A stretch of DNA of 64,000 bases from Caproicibacter sp047777415 (GTDB lineage Bacteria > Bacillota > Clostridia > Oscillospirales > Acutalibacteraceae). The notes beneath the pieces are model-generated. The model was not told the origin of the DNA. It made no database searches and saw only the letters and a program-made list of their open reading frames with translations. The stretch is taken from the NCBI GenBank assembly GCA_047777415.1, contig JBKEEO010000002.1:186001-250000 (forward strand), read 5' to 3'. The translations under genes were made by a program, and so were the position numbers. Positions 42,788 through 51,474 of the stretch are shown piece by piece (position 1 is the first letter of the stretch; each line of letters opens with the position of its first letter).

Positions 42788-43660
42788 ATGAAGAATTCGA
42801 AAAATCCGCGATACGCAGCACGAACAGAGAATAACAGAACATACAAATCTGCCCGAAGGGCAACATCTGCTCCCGCACCCTCCCGGGCTTCAATTCGTGC
42901 GGCGAATAGACGCAGGCGACGGCGAAGAGCACTGTTGATTTTTTATATTGTCCTGTTTTTGGCGGTTCTATCTGCCGCCGTCGCCGTGTCATTTACGGTG
43001 TTGTTTCAAATAGACACGATACAGGTTACAGGAACTTCAAGGTATTCACAGGAAGAAATCATCAGTGCCTGCGGTATTCAAAAAGGAGAAAATCTCTTCC
43101 TTGCAAAAACAAAGCAGGCGGAGCAGCAGATACTGAGTCAACTGCCCTATATCGGTTCGGTCAAAGTCAAGCGGCAATTACCCGCCAAAATATATATTGA
43201 AGTAACCGCGGCACATGTGTGCGGTGCAGTGGAATACTCTGGAGAATATGTGATTATGGGAGATGATTTCAGAGTTTTGGAGGTTACGGACAAGCTGCCA
43301 CAGAGTTGTCCGCTGATTGAGGGAATTGAACTGAAAAACCCAGTAGCTGGTGCTGCGGCTGAGTTTGCAGACACCTCCATGCAAACTTGCTTCATGGAGG
43401 TTGTAAGCGCTTTAAATCAGTACGGGCTTACAAATATCACTGGCATGAACTTTTCCTCCTCGTCAAGCGTTCTGGTGGAGTATGACGGGAGAGTGACAAT
43501 TAATTTGGGAATGCCGTCAGGGCTGGACTATAAAATTCGATATGCAAAGGCGCTGTTTGATTCCGGAAAAATTCAAGATACGGAGATGGGAACGTTGAAC
43601 CTTTCCACTGTGGAGGAGAACGATACCGCTTATTTTCAACCGGAAACAGGGTCCTCGTAA
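42788..43660 (+). CDS. ftsQ: FtsQ/DivIB-type cell division protein
   Basis: 290 residues. Bitopic divisome protein bridging FtsL and the PBP. Seen: a long Arg/Ala-rich cytosolic tail, a transmembrane helix near 54-80 (LLIFYIVLFLAVLSAAVAVS), a POTRA domain beginning IDTIQVTGTSRYSQEEIISACGI and a beta domain. Order between murA and ftsZ supports it. GGAAGGAAC lies before the ATG. Confidence 0.9.
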   Translation: MKNSKNPRYAARTENNRTYKSARRATSAPAPSRASIRAANRRRRRRRALLIFYIVLFLAVLSAAVAVSFTVLFQIDTIQVTGTSRYSQEEIISACGIQKGENLFLAKTKQAEQQILSQLPYIGSVKVKRQLPAKIYIEVTAAHVCGAVEYSGEYVIMGDDFRVLEVTDKLPQSCPLIEGIELKNPVAGAAAEFADTSMQTCFMEVVSALNQYGLTNITGMNFSSSSSVLVEYDGRVTINLGMPSGLDYKIRYAKALFDSGKIQDTEMGTLNLSTVEENDTAYFQPETGSS

Positions 43661-43705
43661 AGGAAACTCATATTTGCTTATTTGAATAATATGGAAAAAT
43701 ATTTA

Positions 43706-43733
43706 TTGAAATTATGCCTAAATCGTGTATAAT
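43706..43733 (+). promoter_or_regulatory. Probable promoter of ftsZ
   Basis: TTGAAA (43706-43711), 16-bp spacer, TATAAT (43728-43733), in the 161-bp gap after ftsQ. It would give ftsZ separate expression from the upstream cluster. Confidence 0.6.
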
Positions 43734-43821
43734 ATCTTAATATGGGACGATATAAAATTAGGATGTTTACGATATAGGCGGTGGCATAAAAATAGGAATC
43801 GTTTAAGGGGGATTGCGGCAC

Positions 43822-44920
43822 ATGCCTTTTGAAATTGAAAATGATTTTGACAATCTTGTTCAGATAAAAGTGATTGGAGTCGGCGGAGGCGGCGGCAACG
43901 CGGTTGATCGCATGGTATCCATGGGTGTGCAGGGCGTTGAATTTATCAGTGTGAATACGGACAGGCAGGCCTTGTACCGTTCTAAGGCTACACAAAAAAT
44001 CCAGATTGGAGAAAAGGTAACACATGGAAAAGGTGCTGGTTCTAAGCCGGAAATGGGGCAGAAGGCCGCTGATGAAAGCCGCGATGCCATTGCCGCGGCC
44101 ATTCGGGGCAGCGATATGGTTTTTGTTACAGCCGGCATGGGGGGAGGAACCGGAACAGGTGCAGCTCCGATTGTTGCCGAAATCGCCCATGATATGGGTG
44201 TTTTAACAGTCGGTATTGTGACAAAACCTTTTGAGTTTGAAGGAAGACGCCGCATGGAACAGGCTGAAAGCGGCATTACGGCCCTTCGGGAACATGTGGA
44301 TTCGCTTGTTGTTATTCCAAATGAACGGTTAAAACTGGTCAGTGAACAGCGTATTACTTTGCTCAATGCGTTTTCCATCGCGGATGATGTTCTGCGGCAG
44401 GGTGTACAGAGTATTTCAGATCTCATTAAATTGCCGGGACTGGTCAATCTGGACTTTGCAGACGTAACCGCCGTTATGAAAGATGCCGGATACGCACACA
44501 TGGCCATCAATGGGTGTCGGACGGGCTTCCGGTAAGGACAAAGCACAGGAAGCCGCCAATATGGCTATCTCCAGTCCATTGTTGGAAACAGCCATCAACG
44601 GTGCGAAAGGTGTTATTATCAATATCACTTCTTCACCGGATATCGGATTGGATGAAATTGAAACCGCTTCCGCCATGATATCCTCGCAGGCTCACGAGGA
44701 TGCAAATATTATCTGGGGTGCCGCGTTTGATGAAAATATGGATGATGAAATGAGCGTAACCGTTATCGCAACCGGTTTTCCGACTGCTTCCGGTGAGGCA
44801 AATAACGTAACATCTCAAGAAAAGCAGGAGGCTGACAATAGCGAGAGGGCAGTTGAAAACAATTCGTTAGAAGACGATGATTTTACGGATATTATGCAGA
44901 TATTTAACCGTAAATCCTAA
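43822..44920 (+). pseudogene. ftsZ: Cell division protein FtsZ, frameshifted by a 10-bp insertion
   Basis: Tubulin-like GTPase that forms the division ring. The first frame (43822-44535) carries GVGGGGGNAVDRM, the GTP motif GMGGGTGTGAAP and the T7 loop NLDFADVTAVM, then stops at TAA. The rest (MGVGRASGKDKAQEAANMAISSPLLET onward, to 44920) is in another frame, ending with a normal DIMQIFNRKS tail. The frames join exactly if ten bases (for example 44501-44510) are removed, restoring AHMGVGRASG. ATGG flanks the extra segment as a 4-bp direct repeat. As FtsZ is nearly always essential, an assembly error or a second copy elsewhere is possible. ATG at 43822 preferred over TTG at 43813. Confidence 0.85.
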
Positions 44921-44938
44921 ATTACATACTTTTTCAAA

Positions 44939-44968
44939 GGCAGATTCCAAACGGAATCTGCCTTTTTT
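44939..44968 (+). terminator. Rho-independent terminator of ftsZ
   Basis: GGCAGATTCC (44939-44948) / GGAATCTGCC (44953-44962), 4-nt loop, six T. It ends the dcw cluster. Confidence 0.92.
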
Positions 44969-45299
44969 GTATGACGCGCGCCGGATAAGTCGGCCGACAT
45001 TCTTTTTCGCAGTCGGTGTATTTTCTATTAACTATGAACAAAATATAACTGGATAGATGAAATTTATGCGGGATTTCAAGTAAAATAGTTCAAAATCAAT
45101 CAAATAAGACTTTGAAAGATGCTTTTGGGCTAGTACGAAAAAATAGACCTTACAATATCGCCTGCGCTCTTGCAATCTCCGTTTTCTGTGCTATAATAGC
45201 ACATGGTATAGAAAAACGAGAGTTTATAAGGGGGTGGCATTGTGAATCCTGACCCTTTGGGGAAACCGCGAAGAAAACTTCATAGAGGAGATGAGCACA
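44969..45299. other. Gap between ftsZ and the CorA gene
   Basis: About 330 bp without an established gene. It holds the CorA promoter (45170-45197) and a possible 43-codon leader frame starting GTG at 45242 behind AAGGGGGTGG and running into the CorA gene. The stretch 44969-45165 is AT-rich with no feature I can support. No M-box riboswitch was seen. Confidence 0.5.
45170..45197 (+). promoter_or_regulatory. Promoter of the CorA-type gene
   Basis: TTGCAA (45170-45175), 16-bp spacer, TATAAT (45192-45197). The -10 lies in a GCTATAATAGC inverted repeat (45190-45200). Confidence 0.6.
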
Positions 45300-46223
45300 A
45301 TGCTGTCCTATTACAAAACAGTGGATGGACGTATGACGCAGATCGATGGGTGCGAACCAGGATGCTGGATTAACTGTGTGGCTCCGGATGAACAAGAAAT
45401 TGCGAGTTTGATTGCGGATTTTGGCATTGAACCGGATTTTTTTCGCGCCGCAATGGATGAGGAAGAATCCTCCCATATTGATCATGAAGGTGACAACACA
45501 CTGGTTGTAATTGATATTCCAATGGTGGAAAAGGAAGGGAATCGTTTAACCTATTCCACTATGCCGCTGGGCCTAATTTTGACAGAGAAAAACGTCATTA
45601 CAGTTTCCATACGGGACAACTCGGTTGTGGATGAATTTGCGCGTGGTTTGGTCAAGGGAGTGCGGACGAATTTAAAAACCCGATTTCTGCTGCAAATCAT
45701 GCTGCGCGTGGCCAGTCGATATTTGCAGTATTTAAAACAGATCGATAAAATCAGCAGTACCGTAGAAACAGAACTTCGGGAGTCGATGAAAAATTCAGAA
45801 CTTTTGCAGCTGCTGGATATAGAGAAGTCCCTTGTATATTTTTCCTCCTCGTTAAAGGGAAATGAAATCACGCTTGAAAAAATTATGCGCGGCAGAACAA
45901 TCAAATTGTACGAAGAAGACCAGGATCTCTTAGAAGACGTATTGATTGAAGTGAAACAGGCAATCGAGATGTCGAATATTCATCTGAACATATTGTCGGG
46001 GACAATGGATGCATTTGCCTCCGTTATTTCTAATAATCTGAACATCGTGATGAAAGCTTTGGCTTCCATTACATTGCTGTTTTCGGTACCTACGGTTATA
46101 ACCGGTGCATACGGCATGAATGTTTCGGGGATACCAATCGCCAGCTTTTGGTTTCCAATTGCGTTTTCCATGCTTTGCATTTTGGTGGCATATTGGATTC
46201 TTCACAAGAAAAAGATGCTTTAA
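45300..46223 (+). CDS. CorA-family magnesium/divalent cation transporter
   Basis: 307 residues. Pentameric channel for Mg2+ or Co2+. Seen: a large cytosolic N-terminal domain with long helices, two C-terminal transmembrane segments (about 243-265 and 277-300) and the signature YGMN between them (TGAYGMNVSGIP). ATG at 45300 has GAGGAG nine bases upstream; ATG at 45291 abuts that site and is less likely. Zinc-exporting ZntB types share the fold. Confidence 0.9.
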   Translation: MLSYYKTVDGRMTQIDGCEPGCWINCVAPDEQEIASLIADFGIEPDFFRAAMDEEESSHIDHEGDNTLVVIDIPMVEKEGNRLTYSTMPLGLILTEKNVITVSIRDNSVVDEFARGLVKGVRTNLKTRFLLQIMLRVASRYLQYLKQIDKISSTVETELRESMKNSELLQLLDIEKSLVYFSSSLKGNEITLEKIMRGRTIKLYEEDQDLLEDVLIEVKQAIEMSNIHLNILSGTMDAFASVISNNLNIVMKALASITLLFSVPTVITGAYGMNVSGIPIASFWFPIAFSMLCILVAYWILHKKKML

Positions 46224-46247
46224 AGTGAATTTTATATATGTTATAAT
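46219..46247 (+). promoter_or_regulatory. Possible promoter of the fumarase-beta/CDF pair
   Basis: TTTAAA (46219-46224), 17-bp spacer, TATAAT (46242-46247), overlapping the CorA stop region. Confidence 0.4.
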
Positions 46248-46250
46248 GAC

Positions 46251-46279
46251 AAAAGGGGACTGCCGCGCGGTTCCCTTTT
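46251..46279 (+). terminator. Terminator-like hairpin after the CorA gene
   Basis: AAAAGGG (46251-46257) pairs with CCCTTTT (46273-46279), with an inner GC-rich part. Only a short T run follows, so termination may be partial; the hairpin could equally belong to the leader of the next gene. Confidence 0.6.
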
Positions 46280-46309
46280 ATGTATGATTCAAAGAAGGGT
46301 TTGTGTTTC

Positions 46310-46846
46310 ATGAGTTCTATTCGAGTCAATGCAAGTGATATGGCACAGGCAGCTTCCCGCCTGCATGCCGGGGACCGCGTTTTGCTCAGCGGTACGGTAT
46401 ATACCGCGCGGGATGCGGCGCACAAAAGAATATTTACTATGCTTGATGAAGGCCGGCCGCTTCCGTTCCAACTGGAAGGGGCAACGATTTATTATGCGGG
46501 ACCAACGCCTACCCCGCCGGGCATGCCCATCGGTTCTTGTGGACCGACTACCTCGTCGAGAATGGATGTTTTTGCTCCGCGTTTGCTTGACCTTGGGCTA
46601 AAATGCATGATTGGGAAAGGGAATCGTTCCAAAGCTGTTGTGGATGCCATTCGCCGCAATGGCGCGGTGTATCTGTGTGCCATTGGCGGGGCGGGCGCAT
46701 TAGCAGCCCAATGCGTTCGTTCCCTTGAAGTCATAGCTTTTGAAGATCTTGGATGTGAATCTGTGAAACGACTGGAATTTGAGGATTTTCCCCTTTTAAC
46801 CGCAATTGACTGCCACGGCGGCAGTTTATTCGGAGGGGAAACATGA
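46310..46846 (+). CDS. Class I fumarate hydratase beta subunit
   Basis: 178 residues. Corresponds to the C-terminal (beta) domain of the two-subunit Fe-S fumarase or tartrate dehydratase. Seen: AGDRVLLSGTVYTARDAAHKR, the YYAGPTPTPPGMPIGSCGPTTSSRMD substrate block and MIGKGNRSKAVVDAI. The alpha subunit, which holds the cluster and usually lies next door, is not in this window. ATG at 46310 with AAGAAGGG upstream. It overlaps the following transporter gene by 4 bp. L-tartrate versus fumarate specificity cannot be told by eye. Confidence 0.88.
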   Translation: MSSIRVNASDMAQAASRLHAGDRVLLSGTVYTARDAAHKRIFTMLDEGRPLPFQLEGATIYYAGPTPTPPGMPIGSCGPTTSSRMDVFAPRLLDLGLKCMIGKGNRSKAVVDAIRRNGAVYLCAIGGAGALAAQCVRSLEVIAFEDLGCESVKRLEFEDFPLLTAIDCHGGSLFGGET

Positions 46847-48027
46847 CCAATTTACTCATTCGTTTGTTCATCAAAGATTACCGCAATACCGGCGACCCCG
46901 TCGTTCGGGAGCGCTATGGGAAGTTTTCGGGATTTGTGGGAATTATTACAAATCTGTTGCTTTTCGCAGTCAAGATGATGATGGGCGTTTTATTCCACAG
47001 CATCGCGATTGCGGCGGATGCCGTTAATAATTTGACCGATTCCGTTTCATCCGTCGTGACTTTGGTTGGGTTTAAGCTGGCGGCGAAACCTGCTGATTCT
47101 GCGCACCCATATGGGCATGCAAGAATCGAATACATCAGCGGACTGATGGTATCCCTTGTTGTATTTGTCACCGGATTCCAGTTTGCGCATAGTTCTTTGC
47201 AAAAAATTATCCATCCGGAAAACACAGAGTTTAGCATTGTTGTTGTGGCTGTGTTAATTTTTTCTATTTTGCTTAAATCGTGGCAGAGTGCTTTTTACCG
47301 GAAAATTGGTAAAACAATATCATCTGAGGCAGTTACCGCAGCGGCAGCGGATAGCCTTAATGATGTATATTCCACAGCTGTGGTTTTGGCAGGAATTCTC
47401 ATTACTCGGCTGTCCGGATTTAATTTGGACGGTTACATGGGACTTGTGATTGCCGTCATGATTATGATTACCGGTTTTCAGCTCATCCGAAAAACCAGCA
47501 ATCCGCTGCTGGGGGAAGCACCCAACCGCGAACTGGTGGATGACATCTACCGCACCATTAACAGCTATGATGGTATTTTGGGAATTCACGATTTAAATGT
47601 TCACAGTTATGGTCCGGGTCGCTGCTTTGCTACGGTTCACTGTGAAGTTCCGGCAGAACAGGATGTTTTATTCAGCCATGATATTATTGATAACATAGAG
47701 CGTGATTTTTTAGAGAAAAAGGGGATTCATCTTGTCATTCACATGGATCCGGTTATGACACACGATCCCCGAATCAATGAACTCAAACAGAAGGTTAGCC
47801 AGTTGCTCACAGAGATTTCCCCGAAAATTGATATGCACGACTTTCGCGTGGTTTGGGGACCCACTCATGTTAATCTTGTGTTTGATGTTTGTGTGTCTTT
47901 TGAATTTCCAATGACGGATGCTGAACTTTTAGAAGCAATTTCAGAAAAGATACGCAGTCTGCCGGGAAATTGCTTCCCGGTTGTCACGGTGGACCACGAC
48001 TATGTACCGGAGCGAGCAAATTCCTGA
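46843..48027 (+). CDS. Cation diffusion facilitator family transporter
   Basis: 394 residues. Membrane antiporter exporting Zn2+, Fe2+, Mn2+ or similar. Seen: six hydrophobic helices in the first ~210 residues with AIAADAVNNLTDSVSS (metal-site helix), HPYGHARIEYISGL and a second metal-site helix AAAADSLNDVYSTAVVL, then a cytosolic dimerisation domain with HDLNVHSYGPGRCF and a His/Asp-bearing C-terminal tail (VVTVDHDYVPERA). The C-terminal part is longer than usual for CDF proteins. Starts by ATGA overlap with the fumarase beta gene. Confidence 0.92.
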   Translation: MTNLLIRLFIKDYRNTGDPVVRERYGKFSGFVGIITNLLLFAVKMMMGVLFHSIAIAADAVNNLTDSVSSVVTLVGFKLAAKPADSAHPYGHARIEYISGLMVSLVVFVTGFQFAHSSLQKIIHPENTEFSIVVVAVLIFSILLKSWQSAFYRKIGKTISSEAVTAAAADSLNDVYSTAVVLAGILITRLSGFNLDGYMGLVIAVMIMITGFQLIRKTSNPLLGEAPNRELVDDIYRTINSYDGILGIHDLNVHSYGPGRCFATVHCEVPAEQDVLFSHDIIDNIERDFLEKKGIHLVIHMDPVMTHDPRINELKQKVSQLLTEISPKIDMHDFRVVWGPTHVNLVFDVCVSFEFPMTDAELLEAISEKIRSLPGNCFPVVTVDHDYVPERANS

Positions 48028-48051
48028 TACAAAAATTTAACAATTGTCCCC

Positions 48052-48080
48052 TTGAATTTTTGAGGCGGATAGAATACAAT
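48052..48080 (+). promoter_or_regulatory. Sigma-A promoter of htpG
   Basis: TTGAAT (48052-48057), 17-bp spacer, TACAAT (48075-48080), six bases before the CIRCE operator. Confidence 0.7.
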
Positions 48081-48085
48081 ATGAA

Positions 48086-48112
48086 TTAGCACTTGATTGT
48101 ATCGAGTGCTAA
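48086..48112 (+). promoter_or_regulatory. CIRCE operator (HrcA-binding site) of htpG
   Basis: TTAGCACTT-N9-GAGTGCTAA, differing from the consensus TTAGCACTC-N9-GAGTGCTAA at one base. It covers the likely transcription start, as in groE and dnaK operons. HrcA is not in the window. Confidence 0.9.
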
Positions 48113-48141
48113 TTCTTGTTTACAAAGGATGGGACTTGTAT

Positions 48142-50034
48142 ATGCCGATAAAACCGTTTCAGGCAGAGTCCAGGCACCTTCTGGACCTGATGATCCACTC
48201 CATTTATACACATAAGGAAATCTTTCTTCGCGAACTGATTTCCAATGCCAGCGATGCCATTGACAAACTATATTATAAAGCTTTGTCGGAAGAGAATACC
48301 GGATTAAACCGCGATGATTTTGTGATCCGAATTGTTCCGGACAAGGAAAAACGTACGCTGACCATTTCAGACAATGGCTGCGGCATGACAAAGGAAGAAT
48401 TGGAAACTAACCTAGGGACAATTGCCAAAAGTGGGTCGCTCGATTTTAAAAATGAGGTTGAAAAGAAACCGGAAATTGAGATTATCGGGCAGTTTGGCGT
48501 AGGATTTTATTCTGCGTTCATGGTCAGCGACCATGTGACGGTTATCAGTCGAGCATTCGGCAGTGACGAAACGTATCGCTGGGAATCGCACGGTGTGGAG
48601 GGTTATTCGGTCGAGCCGTGTGAGCAGAGGGAAACCTGCGGAACAGATATCATTCTTTCTCTAAAACCAGACACGGATGACGAAAAATACAGTGAGTATC
48701 TGGACACTTACACGTTGCGGCGCCTTGTTAAGAAATATTCCGATTATATTCGGTACCCCATCCGCATGAATGTGGAAAAAAGCCGGCTCAAGGAAGGCAG
48801 CAAAGATGAGTACGAGAGCTATACCGAAGAAGAAACGCTCAACAGTATGGTGCCGCTTTGGCGCAAAAATAAGAACGAGATAACCAAGGAACAGTACAAC
48901 CAGTTCTACAAAGACAAATTTATGGACTATGAGGACCCGGCAAGAGTGATTCATATGCATACGGAGGGTACCGCAACATTTCATGCGCTGATGTATATTC
49001 CCGCGCGGGCACCGTATGATTTTTATACCAAAGAATATGAAAAAGGGCTTCAGCTTTACTCCAACGGCGTTTTGATTATGGAGAAGTGTGCTGACCTGTT
49101 GCCGGATTATTTCAGCTTTGTCCGTGGTTTGGTGGATTCGCAGGACTTATCGCTCAATATTTCGCGTGAAATGCTGCAGCACGACCGCCAGTTAAAGATT
49201 ATAGCGGGCCGTGTAGAAAAAAAGATTAAATCTGAGCTGGAATCCATGCTGAAAAATGAACGGGAAAGCTATGAAAAATTCTTTCAGAATTTCGGTCTGC
49301 AGCTAAAGTATGGAGTTTATCAGGATTTTGGAACACATAAGGAAGTTTTACAGGATCTCTTATTATTCCATACCTCTGCGGGAGAGAAATATTCTACTTT
49401 AAAAGAATACGTTGACCGGATGAAAGAAGATCAGAAATATATCTATTACGCCTGCGCGGATACTGTGCAGAAGGCTGCCTTGCTTCCCCAGACGGAAGCG
49501 GTAAAGGAACGCGGATATGAGATTTTGTATCTGACCGATCCGATTGATGAGTTCGCCATCAGGATGCTGGCAAAATATCAGGACAAAGAGTTTAAGTCTG
49601 TGTCTGCGGATGATTTAGATTTAGAGACCGAAGAAGAAAAGAAAGAAGCGGCTAAAAAGGTTGAGGAAAACAAAGATATGCTTTCCTTCCTCAAAGACGC
49701 GCTGGATGGTAAGGTCAAAGCTGTTGTACTTTCCAATAAGCTGAAAACGCACCCTGTTTGTCTTTCCACAAGCGGTGCCATTTCCATGGAAATGGAAAAG
49801 GTACTCAATTCTCTGCCAAACGCCGAAAAAGACAAAGTACAGGCACAGCGCGTATTGGAAATCAATGCGAACCACCCAATTTTTGAAAAGCTTGTGAATT
49901 TGTTTGACTCCGATAAAGAGAAACTGAAAACCTATGCTTCATTGCTTTACACACAAGCATTGTTAATTGAGGGAGCTCCCATTGAAGATCCCGTTGAATT
50001 TTCCAATCAGATTTGTAGCTTAATGGCTGAATAA
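48142..50034 (+). CDS. htpG: Molecular chaperone HtpG (Hsp90)
   Basis: 630 residues. ATP-dependent cytosolic chaperone. Seen: FQAESRHLLDLMIHSIYTHKEIFLRELISNASDA, the GHKL ATP site DNGCGMTKEE, IGQFGVGFYSAFMV, the middle domain (LNISREMLQ) and the C-terminal dimer region. ATG at 48142 with AAAGGATGGGA upstream. The CIRCE element in front indicates HrcA control of heat induction. Confidence 0.96.
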   Translation: MPIKPFQAESRHLLDLMIHSIYTHKEIFLRELISNASDAIDKLYYKALSEENTGLNRDDFVIRIVPDKEKRTLTISDNGCGMTKEELETNLGTIAKSGSLDFKNEVEKKPEIEIIGQFGVGFYSAFMVSDHVTVISRAFGSDETYRWESHGVEGYSVEPCEQRETCGTDIILSLKPDTDDEKYSEYLDTYTLRRLVKKYSDYIRYPIRMNVEKSRLKEGSKDEYESYTEEETLNSMVPLWRKNKNEITKEQYNQFYKDKFMDYEDPARVIHMHTEGTATFHALMYIPARAPYDFYTKEYEKGLQLYSNGVLIMEKCADLLPDYFSFVRGLVDSQDLSLNISREMLQHDRQLKIIAGRVEKKIKSELESMLKNERESYEKFFQNFGLQLKYGVYQDFGTHKEVLQDLLLFHTSAGEKYSTLKEYVDRMKEDQKYIYYACADTVQKAALLPQTEAVKERGYEILYLTDPIDEFAIRMLAKYQDKEFKSVSADDLDLETEEEKKEAAKKVEENKDMLSFLKDALDGKVKAVVLSNKLKTHPVCLSTSGAISMEMEKVLNSLPNAEKDKVQAQRVLEINANHPIFEKLVNLFDSDKEKLKTYASLLYTQALLIEGAPIEDPVEFSNQICSLMAE

Positions 50035-50037
50035 TAA

Positions 50038-50072
50038 CAAAAACACCGGCTGTTTCTCGCCGGTGTTTTTTT
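50038..50072. terminator. Bidirectional terminator between htpG and the DUF3810 gene
   Basis: AACACCGGC (50042-50050) / GCCGGTGTT (50059-50067), flanked by A and T runs; serves two converging genes. Confidence 0.9.
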
Positions 50073-51204
50073 ATTTATCGTTCATTTTTTCGTTTTGCCT
50101 GTTGGCACGTTGCTCCGCCAACAGCAGATCGACCATTCTGCCATAGCTTTTTACCCCGTCCTCTTGGCTGGTTGCTTTTAAATAATGGTCATTGACACTG
50201 TTTGATACCTTTGCTGCGGGACCTTCAAACTGTTTCCAGTATTCCGAGTTATAGGAAAGGTCCCGAAGCACTCCGGGGTCAAGTGATGCAAAAATCTTTT
50301 GTGCCGCATCGGCGTCTGCGGAAAACAAGGCGTTGGAAGCGTGAGTAAAGGCAAGCATATAACCGGAATATTCGAAATCCGGATCTCCGCTTTTTTTGCA
50401 TACTAAATAGCCGATAAAATTGGCTTCGTCTTCACGCATGAACCCGCGTAGGTGGGATAGTTCATGGCACATGGTGGCGGGAATTGTATATTCCGGAACA
50501 TCGATGTTAACATTAGCCTCAAACGTAAACGGAAAAAATATCCCGGTAATATTTAGGCGCGACATTACCCTGGAAAAATGAACCAGTTTTGGCGCGCTGT
50601 ATCCGGCATAAAGCAAAGAATAATCTTCTTCCATATTGTCATATGCCTGCGCTGCTTTTTGCGCGGTGAGATACATGTTTTGCGTGCTTAGCTGCATCAC
50701 ACCTTGTTCGTCTGTATGAAGCTGCGGACGCAGCCGATTTAAGTTTTCTGCGAGCGAAACGCACAAGTTTTCCAACTCAGTGACAGAGGAGGGCTGCACG
50801 TTTAGTCCGCAAGTGTCTGCAAAAGAATAACGATAGTAATTGATTCCGCAGTTTATTGTATACAAAAAATAAACAATGCTGATAAAAACAAATAAATTTA
50901 CAGTCAAACGTATTGTAAAGAGGAGTCGTGCGCCTTTTTTGCGAATCAGACCTGCGATAAAGACGATGAAGGACACCGGAATTGCGACAAAAAAAAGTAT
51001 AACCAAAATTTCTGCAATCGAAAAAGGGATCAATCCGGTGATGCGGTTGATGGTACGGGACAAACCGGAATAAATCACTACAGCATACCATTGAGCGAAA
51101 GCTGGATTCCACGCTGCGCATGTGGTCAGCAGAAGAGCCACAGGGAAAAGAAGTAATAGCCAAAGCCGTTTGCGAATTCCAGCTTGTTGCAGTATCCGAT
51201 GCAT
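50071..51204 (-). CDS. DUF3810-type membrane zincin-like protein
   Basis: 377 residues. Three predicted membrane helices in the first ~115 residues, then a domain carrying CHELSHLRGF followed by EDEANFIGYL, a gluzincin-type HExxH...E zinc site (about residues 243-262). A metalloprotease role is inferred from this motif; the family is uncharacterised as far as I know. GGAGGT lies before the ATG. Single gene convergent with htpG. Confidence 0.82.
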   Translation of the reverse strand: MHRILQQAGIRKRLWLLLLFPVALLLTTCAAWNPAFAQWYAVVIYSGLSRTINRITGLIPFSIAEILVILFFVAIPVSFIVFIAGLIRKKGARLLFTIRLTVNLFVFISIVYFLYTINCGINYYRYSFADTCGLNVQPSSVTELENLCVSLAENLNRLRPQLHTDEQGVMQLSTQNMYLTAQKAAQAYDNMEEDYSLLYAGYSAPKLVHFSRVMSRLNITGIFFPFTFEANVNIDVPEYTIPATMCHELSHLRGFMREDEANFIGYLVCKKSGDPDFEYSGYMLAFTHASNALFSADADAAQKIFASLDPGVLRDLSYNSEYWKQFEGPAAKVSNSVNDHYLKATSQEDGVKSYGRMVDLLLAEQRANRQNEKMNDK

Positions 51205-51474
51205 TTTTACCTCCAGAATTCTTTGATATTTTTCATTATATCACAAAATTGGTGCAGCTCTGAAAAACTGACAGATGGGAAAAGTGTTAACAATTCCTGT
51301 CAGGCGGAGAGAAAAATATTCTCCAGATTTCAAATTTTTCAAATTTAGAATATTCTAACATAAGTTTCGTAATATTATTTTACATGGATTTTACAGAACT
51401 GTAACGAAAATGGACATGCATGTTTCTGGAAATCTAATCAATAAAAATAGTGAATATGAATGGCAGGAGAATCT
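51205..51474. other. 270-bp gap before the Na/Pi cotransporter gene
   Basis: AT-rich. It should hold divergent promoters for both flanking genes. The only clear structure is the inverted repeat TTACAG-AA-CTGTAA at 51391-51404, a possible operator. I could not place convincing promoter hexamers. Confidence 0.4.

Noticed and set aside
43860..44546. 228-codon frame on the minus strand
   Set aside because: Opposite ftsZ; low-complexity Ser/Pro/Thr content typical of a shadow.
44969..45299. M-box riboswitch before the CorA gene
   Set aside because: No M-box conserved segments; only a promoter and a weak leader frame.
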